Shown here piece by piece: positions 1-5,779 of a DNA stretch of 6,817 bases. The DNA comes from Alkalimonas sp. (GTDB lineage Bacteria; Pseudomonadota; Gammaproteobacteria; Enterobacterales; Alteromonadaceae): assembly GCA_007117525.1 (NCBI GenBank), contig SKGJ01000275.1, positions 1-6,817 of the forward strand, in the 5' to 3' direction. The position numbers and the translations under genes were made by a program. The notes under the pieces are model-generated. The model was not told the DNA's origin and ran no database searches. It was given only the letters and a program-made list of their open reading frames with translations. Each line of letters starts with the position of its first letter. Positions within the stretch are counted from its first letter, which is position 1.

Positions 1-2063
1 AAGGTGGTTTCGATGTAGTTCTGGCTGAAAGTACCGCCAATTTGGCGCTTGTACTTGGCAATGGCACGCAGCAAGGCGGCTTCGCGCCCGGACAAACCAG
101 CCGCCAGGATCAGACGGTTAAAGCCATCGTCTTCCAGCTGACCGGCCCAGACTTTGGCAAAGGAGCTTTGGAAGTCTTGCTGAGCCTGCTCGAATTCATT
201 CAGCAGTTCGCAGTTCAGCTCCATGGTGAAGTTCAGGATCCAGCTGACAGCGCCATCGGGAGATTTCACCGGGTAAGGGGTTTCACCAATGACCCGCAGG
301 CCAAAGTTTTCCAGCATCGGCAGCACATCGGATAAATGGATGGGTTTGTCTTTATGGAACAGGTTCAACCGAACCGCTTTGCTGTTGGCCTTTTCTTCCT
401 GCGGCTGATAAAACAGCATTTCCAGCGTATGCTCGTCGTTCAGCGATTCGAGCTTGCCGATATCGACCAGGGCATCGTTTGGCAGCATTTCTTCTTTGTA
501 GCCACGCGGGAAGGCATTGACGTATTTGCGGGCTAACTCACGGCCTTTGGCTTCGCCATAGACACCGACCAGTGCAGACTCCAGTTTGTCTTCCCAGGTA
601 CGGGCCGCTTCGATCAGATTGCGTTCGATTTCTTTCACATTCAGCTCAACATGACTATCGTGGATACGGATGATGTAGTGGGTACGGGCCAACACCGACT
701 CGGAGAAGAAGGTGGTAAACTCAACCGGCTCATCGGTTTTCAGAAACTGCTGGAAGATCTGTTGGGTTTCCCGACGTAATTGGGTGTTGTAACGCTCTCG
801 CGGGACATAGACCATGGCCGAAACGAAGCGGCCAAAGGTGTCTTTGCGCATAAAGACCCGGGTCATGTCGCGCTCTTGCATTTGCAACACCCCGGTGGCC
901 ACATCCAGTAAATCGTCTGGGCTTGCCTGGATCAGCTCATCCCGGGGGTAGGTTTCCAGAATATTCAGCAAGGCTTTGTAAGCGTGAGTACCCGGCGTGA
1001 ATTCCGACATGGCCATCACCTCGGCCAACTTGGACTTCAGCAAAGGGATATCGGCGGCACTGTTGTTGTACAGGGTGGCTGAATACAGACCAATAAAGCG
1101 ATGCTCGCCAACAACCTCACCTTTGTCGTTGAACTGCTTAACACCGACGTAATCGATGTACGCTGGCCGATGGACCCGGGATTTGTGGTTGGTCTTGGTC
1201 AAAATCAACAAGGAGTCATCCAGTGCCTGGTGGCGGGCATTTTCTGGCAGCTCAGACAACATCAGATCTTTGGCATCGGCACGACGCATTAAGCCCAGTG
1301 CGGTATTGGCAACCCCTTCAATGCGGTAATCGCCTTTAACCGGCTTGATCTTGTACTCGCGGTAACCCAGGAAGGTGAAGTTGTCTTTCACCAGCCAGTT
1401 CAGGAAGTCGATGTGGTCTTTACGCTGTTGATGCTGCAACTTGTCGCTGGGTAAAGCAGCAATCACGCTTTTCAGCTTTTCGCGCACCTGCTGCCAGTCT
1501 TGCACCGACAGGCTGACGTCTTCCATCACTGAGTGCAGCTCATCGGTTAAAGCGTCGATGGCAGCTTTGTCGGTCTGACGGTCAATTTCGATATGAAACA
1601 CGGTCTGGCGGGTATCGGCTTTGCTTTTAGCGCCTAATTTGTCGAAATCTTCGATGCTGCCTTGCTCTGAGCGCTTGGCTTGCAATGGCAGGTGGACAAA
1701 AAAGTGTGCCGAGATATTTTGCCGGCTCAGTGCCATCCGCACCGAGTCGACCAAAAATGGCATGTCGTGCACCACGATCTCGACGATGGTGTGCTTGGAC
1801 TCCCAGCCATGCCGGCTAATCTCAGGGTTAAACACCCGAATCACAGCGCCATCTTTTTGCTGGTTGTTGAAAGTTTTCCACAGACTCAGGGCAGCACCGT
1901 AGAGGTCGCTGTCGTTGCGGCCAATCAGATCTTCAGAGGCGATGCTGCCATAGAGGATAGCAGCGAATTTTTCGACCAAAGCCGGCTGCTCTTTTACTTT
2001 TTGCTGAATCAGTTTTTTTACGTTTTGTAGTAGTACAGAGGGTTGACCATCTATCAGTGCCAT
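1..2063 (-). CDS. gdhB: NAD-specific glutamate dehydrogenase, large (Bac_GDH) type, N-terminal part; runs off the left edge
   Basis: This is the N-terminal 687 codons (plus 2 bases) of the very large bacterial NAD-dependent glutamate dehydrogenase, a family of about 1600 residues. The enzyme oxidatively deaminates glutamate to 2-oxoglutarate and ammonia in the cytoplasm. The reading frame is unbroken to the edge. It begins MALIDGQPSVLLQNV and shows family-like blocks: NDSDLYGAALSLW (50-62), DMPFLVDSV in an ACT-like regulatory domain (100-108), FLNWL and NFTFLGYREY (220-237), FVSAMVYVPRERY (413-425), and the helical stretch beginning GREAALLRA (from 659) that precedes the catalytic domain. The catalytic and NAD-binding residues lie outside the window, so activity cannot be judged. 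The N-terminal part of such enzymes carries ACT-like domains linked to allosteric control. ATG at 2063 is chosen because AAAGGA lies 7 bases upstream; the in-frame ATG at 2069 is only 1 base from it. The promoter is separate from the transporter operon upstream. The symbol follows Pseudomonas usage; gdh2 is also used. Confidence 0.93.
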   Translation of the reverse strand, partial: MALIDGQPSVLLQNVKKLIQQKVKEQPALVEKFAAILYGSIASEDLIGRNDSDLYGAALSLWKTFNNQQKDGAVIRVFNPEISRHGWESKHTIVEIVVHDMPFLVDSVRMALSRQNISAHFFVHLPLQAKRSEQGSIEDFDKLGAKSKADTRQTVFHIEIDRQTDKAAIDALTDELHSVMEDVSLSVQDWQQVREKLKSVIAALPSDKLQHQQRKDHIDFLNWLVKDNFTFLGYREYKIKPVKGDYRIEGVANTALGLMRRADAKDLMLSELPENARHQALDDSLLILTKTNHKSRVHRPAYIDYVGVKQFNDKGEVVGEHRFIGLYSATLYNNSAADIPLLKSKLAEVMAMSEFTPGTHAYKALLNILETYPRDELIQASPDDLLDVATGVLQMQERDMTRVFMRKDTFGRFVSAMVYVPRERYNTQLRRETQQIFQQFLKTDEPVEFTTFFSESVLARTHYIIRIHDSHVELNVKEIERNLIEAARTWEDKLESALVGVYGEAKGRELARKYVNAFPRGYKEEMLPNDALVDIGKLESLNDEHTLEMLFYQPQEEKANSKAVRLNLFHKDKPIHLSDVLPMLENFGLRVIGETPYPVKSPDGAVSWILNFTMELNCELLNEFEQAQQDFQSSFAKVWAGQLEDDGFNRLILAAGLSGREAALLRAIAKYKRQIGGTFSQNYIETT

Positions 2064-2070
2064 TTTCATA

Positions 2071-2077
2071 TCCTTTC
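2071..2077 (-). promoter_or_regulatory. Ribosome binding site that decides the glutamate dehydrogenase start
   Basis: On the minus strand this reads GAAAGGA, a good Shine-Dalgarno sequence. Two in-frame ATG codons follow, at 2069 and 2063, separated by one AAA codon. Spacing to the first is 1 base and to the second 7 bases, so the second is the likely start. The protein would then begin Met-Ala-Leu, as I recall for related proteins. Confidence 0.7.
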
Positions 2078-2149
2078 TTGACGTCATGACGCTAAGGGCA
2101 TGATTCAACGTCGCACCATTGCGCGCGTTAGCTGCGAAGTGTAGTCACT

Positions 2150-2178
2150 ATTGTAGCCATTTTCGAGCTTTATTTCAG
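2150..2178 (-). promoter_or_regulatory. Candidate sigma-70 promoter for the glutamate dehydrogenase gene
   Basis: On the minus strand a -10 element TACAAT (2155-2150, 5 of 6 to consensus) lies 17 bases downstream of a -35-like CTGAAA (2178-2173, 4 of 6). Transcription would begin near 2143, giving a leader of about 80 bases before the ATG at 2063. It is the best promoter-like pair I see by eye in the gap between the transporter gene and this gene. The weak -35 would fit a gene that needs an activator, but that is inference. Confidence 0.45.
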
Positions 2179-2186
2179 TGTTTTAG

Positions 2187-2201
2187 ACTGGTGCAACCAG
2201 T
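2187..2201. promoter_or_regulatory. Short inverted repeat just upstream of the candidate -35; possible regulator site
   Basis: ACTGGT and ACCAGT form a 6-bp inverted repeat separated by GCA. The site ends 9 bases upstream of the candidate -35 element of the glutamate dehydrogenase promoter, a position where activators often bind. I do not recognise the motif as a known operator, and a repeat this short can arise by chance. Confidence 0.2.
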
Positions 2202-2243
2202 GATGGCAAGGCCTGGTGACAACTTATGCAACTCCCCTAAATA

Positions 2244-2267
2244 GAAAATGGCCTTTCGGCCATTTTC
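2244..2267 (-). terminator. Hairpin downstream of the transporter operon, probable terminator
   Basis: A perfect 10-bp stem (GAAAATGGCC paired with GGCCATTTTC) encloses a 4-base loop. Read on the minus strand, the 3' side of the stem ends in TTTTC and continues TATTT, giving a moderately T-rich exit. It lies about 80 bases past the transporter stop and upstream of the candidate glutamate dehydrogenase promoter, so it would insulate the two units. The T tract is broken, so strength is uncertain. The other strand has a weaker tail. Confidence 0.55.
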
Positions 2268-2302
2268 ATGTTTAGTCATGCATAAACTTTTTTTGCATTA
2301 TT

Positions 2303-2358
2303 TATACCCAAGGGGCATCAAGATATGAGTTTCAGTATCTTGAGGTTACTTGGGTATA
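2303..2358. repeat. 56-bp imperfect palindrome overlapping the transporter stop codon; probable dispersed intergenic repeat
   Basis: The outer arms TATACCCAAG (2303-2312) and CTTGGGTATA (2349-2358) pair perfectly over 10 bp. The inner arms TCAAGATA (2318-2325) and TATCTTGA (2336-2343) pair over 8 bp around a 10-base loop. A symmetric 5-by-5 mismatch separates the two stems. The transporter stop codon (2348-2346) lies in that mismatch, and the last three sense codons lie in the right outer arm. Two nested stems of this kind suggest a mobile-type palindromic repeat rather than a simple terminator, as there is no T tract at either end. From memory, similar CTTGGGTATA-ended palindromes are scattered through Vibrio, Shewanella and related genomes; I could not check this. 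Confidence 0.6.
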
Positions 2359-4670
2359 TTCTTCGGCCAGAAAAAAGCGGCCAAAGCGGGTAGCACCAAA
2401 ATGGCGCCCAGCATGTTCACCAGGAACATAAAGGTCAGCAAAATGCCCATGTCGACTTGGAACTTCAGCGCCGAGAATACCCAGGTACTGACCCCAATCG
2501 CCAGGGTAATGCCGGTGAAGAGCACGGCACTGCCCCGCTCTTTCAGCGCCTCGTAATAGGCCTCACGCATCGGCACTCTGTCTTTTAGCATCTGACTCAT
2601 GCTGGAGACAATGTAGATGCCGTAATCAACCCCGATACCAACCCCCAGCGCAATCACCGGCAAGGTGGATACCGTCAGACCAATTTGCAGCAAGGTCATC
2701 AATGCCATCGCCATGGTCGAGACCACAAAGAGCGGGATCACCACCGAAGCCGTTGCACGGGCTGAGCGGAAGCTGAGCAAACAAAGAATAATGACCGCAC
2801 CATAGACATAAAGCATCATCGGCCGCTGGGCTTCAGAAACCGCTTCGTTGGTTGCAGCCATTACACCCGCCGGGCCGGAAGCCAGCATAAAGCGGGTATC
2901 TTCATCCCCCAACTCTTGACCGTAATCTTTGGCAGCCTGCACTACCCGGGCCAGAGTTTCCGCCCGGTGATCTTCTAAGAACAGGATCACCGGCATCACC
3001 GAACAATCACGGTTGAGCAAACCGCTGGCGGTTTCAATCTGGGCCGATGCCTGCACCAGGCTTTGCGTGGTTCGTGGCAACACCCGCCATTTCACATTGC
3101 CTTCGTTAAAGCCGGCATTGATGGTTTTGGCTACAGAAGCCAACGACACGGCCGACTGCACCCCGGGGACATTCAGCATCTGCCACTGGAACTGATCAAT
3201 CCGCTCCATAATGTCGTGATGGGTGCAGGCATTGGGCACGGTTTCCACCATCACATTGATAAAGTCGACCGAAATGGCAAAGCGCTCGGTGATCAGGAAG
3301 GTATCCTGATTGTAGCGGGAATGCTCATGCAGGGCTGGCGCTCCGGCATGCAAGTCACCAATCTTCAGGTGTTGGCTTTGTATGGTCGCAGCAATAAACA
3401 ACAGCGCCGTTACCACCAGCACCACAGCCGCAACTGGCTTGGTTGCTACCGCCGATAAGCGGTACCAGATTTTGTCGGCGATTGGATTACCGGCTGCTGC
3501 CCGTTGCTGATAGGCCTTGCTAAAACGCGCATAGGACATCAGTACCGGCAGCAAAATCAGGTTGGTCAGAATAATGACTGCCACACCCAGACTTGCGGTA
3601 ATGGCCAGCTCGCGGATGACACCGATTTCAATGATCAACAAGGTTAAAAAGCCAACGGTATCGGACAGTAAGGCAACACCACCCGGCACCAGCAACTTAC
3701 GGAAGCTGGCCTGAGCGGCGGTCTTGGCATCCAGCCCCGATGCCACCCGCTTGCCGGTCGAGTTGATCATCTGCACACCATGACTGACCCCGATGGCAAA
3801 GACCAGAAATGGCACCAGAATCGACATCGGATCGATGCCAAAGCCAATCACCGAGAGCAAGCCGACCTGCCAGACCACAGCAATCAAGGAGCAGGCAATC
3901 GGCAAGACCGTCAACATCAAAGAGCGTGAAAAGAAGAACACCATCAGCGACGTAATAGCTATGGCAATGGCAAAAAACACCAAAACGCCTTTGGCCCCCT
4001 CGGCAACATCGCCCACCATCTTGGCAAAGCCAATGATATGCACACTGATTTGGTCGCTTTCGAACTGACCACGGATTTTGTCTTCCAAGGTGGCGGCAAA
4101 CTGAATGGTATCCAGCCGCTCATTGGTCGAAGGGTCGATTTCCAGCAATTGCGCATTGATCATGGCACAACTGTAATCATCGGCAACCATCCGGCCCACA
4201 ATACCCGCTTTTTCAACATTTTCACGCACCCGGGCCAGACCGCGTCGATCCGGTACAAAGTCGGCCGGGATCACCGGGCCGCCGGCAAAGCCATCTTCAA
4301 CCACTTCCACAAAACGGGTACTGGGACTGAACAGGGAACGCACCTGCACCCGGTTGACGCCGGGAATGTAGTACAACTGATCGTGCGCCTGACGCAACGT
4401 CTCAAAGAAGTTGGCATTAAAGATATCGCCACTGGCGTCGCACATCGACACCAGAATGTTGTTGGCGCCACCAAAATCCTGCTCATGCTGCATGTAGGTT
4501 TGCATGTACTCATGCTTGAGCGGGATATTTTTGCTAAAACCGGCGTCCAGCTGAATTTGGGTGGCTTTAAACAACAGGAAGAAAGTCGCCAGGGCAAAAA
4601 TCGCCAACACCACCAGACGGTGGCGAAACAAGGCATACTCAAATTTATTTACGAATCGATTTAAACTCAT
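2346..4670 (-). CDS. RND superfamily MMPL-type inner-membrane transporter
   Basis: A 774-residue RND-type exporter of the MMPL group (COG1033-like) with the usual duplicated plan. Membrane helix 1 (about 19-35) is followed by a periplasmic loop (about 36-225), five helices between 228 and 378, helix 7 (about 412-430), a second loop (about 435-612), and five helices between 616 and 767. The second half carries ALGVGIGVDYG (674-684) with the proton-relay aspartate D682 typical of MmpL-like pumps. The matching place in the first half reads FAIGVSHGV (291-299), with Ser296 where the Asp would be. The substrate is unknown; characterised relatives move lipids or other hydrophobic molecules. The ATG lies 3 bases after the stop of the propeller gene, with no clear Shine-Dalgarno sequence, so translation is probably coupled. 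The C-terminal Ile-Pro-Lys and stop are encoded inside a palindromic repeat. Family call is firm, function is not. Confidence 0.9.
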   Translation of the reverse strand: MSLNRFVNKFEYALFRHRLVVLAIFALATFFLLFKATQIQLDAGFSKNIPLKHEYMQTYMQHEQDFGGANNILVSMCDASGDIFNANFFETLRQAHDQLYYIPGVNRVQVRSLFSPSTRFVEVVEDGFAGGPVIPADFVPDRRGLARVRENVEKAGIVGRMVADDYSCAMINAQLLEIDPSTNERLDTIQFAATLEDKIRGQFESDQISVHIIGFAKMVGDVAEGAKGVLVFFAIAIAITSLMVFFFSRSLMLTVLPIACSLIAVVWQVGLLSVIGFGIDPMSILVPFLVFAIGVSHGVQMINSTGKRVASGLDAKTAAQASFRKLLVPGGVALLSDTVGFLTLLIIEIGVIRELAITASLGVAVIILTNLILLPVLMSYARFSKAYQQRAAAGNPIADKIWYRLSAVATKPVAAVVLVVTALLFIAATIQSQHLKIGDLHAGAPALHEHSRYNQDTFLITERFAISVDFINVMVETVPNACTHHDIMERIDQFQWQMLNVPGVQSAVSLASVAKTINAGFNEGNVKWRVLPRTTQSLVQASAQIETASGLLNRDCSVMPVILFLEDHRAETLARVVQAAKDYGQELGDEDTRFMLASGPAGVMAATNEAVSEAQRPMMLYVYGAVIILCLLSFRSARATASVVIPLFVVSTMAMALMTLLQIGLTVSTLPVIALGVGIGVDYGIYIVSSMSQMLKDRVPMREAYYEALKERGSAVLFTGITLAIGVSTWVFSALKFQVDMGILLTFMFLVNMLGAILVLPALAAFFWPKNIPK

Positions 4671-4673
4671 GGC

Positions 4674-5708
4674 TTAGTCTGACTTCTGTTGCGGTAACTG
4701 TCGGATCCCAAGCTCGGTTGCCAGGATCATCTGCTGCTGAAAAGGCACGGCATTGACGATGGCCCGCCCCTCCACTTCGGTGCTAAAGCGAAAGGTTTGC
4801 CCCTGATCGGTGCTCACCGCCCATAAACCGGCATTGCCAGTCAGGTAAATGGCTTCTGGCTGCACAATGACGCTGTTAATGGTTGCCTGAGAGTCCAGCA
4901 CCATCGCCTGCCAGCTGTCGCCTTCATCATCGGATAAAAACACATGACCGCGTAACCCAACCGCCAACCAATGCCCCTCAGTCGTTACCGCCACATCAAA
5001 CAAGGACCCGTGGTAAAAAGGCTCCAACAACTCCCAATGACGCCCAAAGTCGTCACTGATGCCCATAAAGCCGGCTTCACCCACCATCAGCAGCTGACCG
5101 TCGGCCTGATACACCCGGTTAAAATGCGGCAGAATGGCTGTCAGCTCGATGGCATAGAGCTCAGGGTCGTCGTCCTTCAATTCAAGCAGATAGTCTTGCT
5201 CCTCTTCATCGAGCAACTCCAAATGAAACTCTACCTGCCAGCTCTGACCACCATCCTCGGTTCGATACATCAAACCATAGGCGCCAACGGCAATGCCATG
5301 CAGCCTGTTTTCGAACAGCACATCCAGCAACGGCTTGTCGAGCTCAGGCAAAAATTGCTGCAACTGCCAATGCTCCCCCCCATCTGAACTGTACAAAATG
5401 GTGGCATCATGCCCCACCGCCCAGCCATGCTGTTCATCCACAAAATACAGTGCATTTAAACTGGCGCGCACCGGTACCTGGGCTTGCTGCCAGTGCTGCC
5501 CATCGTCGCTGAACAGAATATGGCCACGCTCACCAACAGCCACCAGGCGATTGGAAGGCAAGCGCTGGATGTCGGTAAGCAGGGACTGTGCCGCCAGAGG
5601 CGCCATCACGGCGCTTTTTGGTGACACCTCTGAGCTGGTGCCCATTGCCGGAGCGCTGATGAACAACAAAGCGCCCAAGGCAATGGAAATACTGCAGGCA
5701 AATTTCAT
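4674..5708 (-). CDS. Exported YCF48/BNR-type beta-propeller protein
   Basis: A 344-residue protein with an N-terminal signal peptide: MKFAC, a hydrophobic core to about residue 20, then a Ser-Ala-Pro-Ala site near 18-21. Six Asp-box repeats follow: SDDGQHW (67-73), SSDGGEHW (107-114), TEDGGQSW (150-157), SDDFGRHW (218-225), SDDEGDSW (259-266) and STDQGQTF (299-306). Preceding strands often carry AVG or MVG. This predicts a beta-propeller like YCF48, the photosystem II assembly factor, though here it would be a periplasmic or secreted scaffold and not photosynthetic. A strongly acidic insert (about 166-188) widens the gap between repeats three and four. The only Cys is at residue 5, before the hydrophobic core, so it is not a lipoprotein. 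A longer TTG start at 5735 is rejected because it lies inside a hairpin and pushes the signal peptide inward. The Shine-Dalgarno sequence (GAGAAC) is weak. The gene sits directly before the MMPL transporter, which suggests a partner role. Confidence 0.85.
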   Translation of the reverse strand: MKFACSISIALGALLFISAPAMGTSSEVSPKSAVMAPLAAQSLLTDIQRLPSNRLVAVGERGHILFSDDGQHWQQAQVPVRASLNALYFVDEQHGWAVGHDATILYSSDGGEHWQLQQFLPELDKPLLDVLFENRLHGIAVGAYGLMYRTEDGGQSWQVEFHLELLDEEEQDYLLELKDDDPELYAIELTAILPHFNRVYQADGQLLMVGEAGFMGISDDFGRHWELLEPFYHGSLFDVAVTTEGHWLAVGLRGHVFLSDDEGDSWQAMVLDSQATINSVIVQPEAIYLTGNAGLWAVSTDQGQTFRFSTEVEGRAIVNAVPFQQQMILATELGIRQLPQQKSD

Positions 5709-5733
5709 CGGACTTGTTCTCGGGTTAAATTGC

Positions 5734-5760
5734 AAAACGGCTGAGAAACTCAGCCGTTTT
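5734..5760 (-). terminator. Hairpin between the DUF1329 and propeller genes; terminator or attenuator
   Basis: A perfect 12-bp stem, AAAACGGCTGAG paired with CTCAGCCGTTTT, encloses a 3-base loop. On the minus strand the stem exits through TTTT followed by GCAATTT, as in an intrinsic terminator. It begins 19 bases after the DUF1329 stop and ends 25 bases before the propeller ATG. No separate promoter is obvious in the remaining space, so partial read-through would lower expression of the propeller and transporter genes relative to DUF1329. It could also protect the 3' end of the upstream message. Confidence 0.75.
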
Positions 5761-5779
5761 CAAAGCGTGTTGGGGTGAA

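Noticed and set aside
42..2030. Several plus-strand open frames of 60-116 codons across the left third
   Set aside because: All are antisense to the continuous glutamate dehydrogenase frame, which shows family motifs from end to end.
2079..2086. TGACGTCA, a perfect 8-bp palindrome next to the ribosome binding site
   Set aside because: It is too short and stands alone. The sequence is known as a eukaryotic CRE site and has no clear meaning here.
2278..2298. ATGCA and TGCAT around a run of seven T residues
   Set aside because: The arms are only 5 bp with an 11-base gap, too weak to call a terminator or operator beside the stronger hairpin at 2244-2267.
4038..4664. 208-codon open frame on the plus strand opposite the transporter gene
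   Set aside because: It lies wholly antisense to a clear membrane protein gene, and its translation shows no recognisable domain. It is a by-product of codon bias on the other strand.
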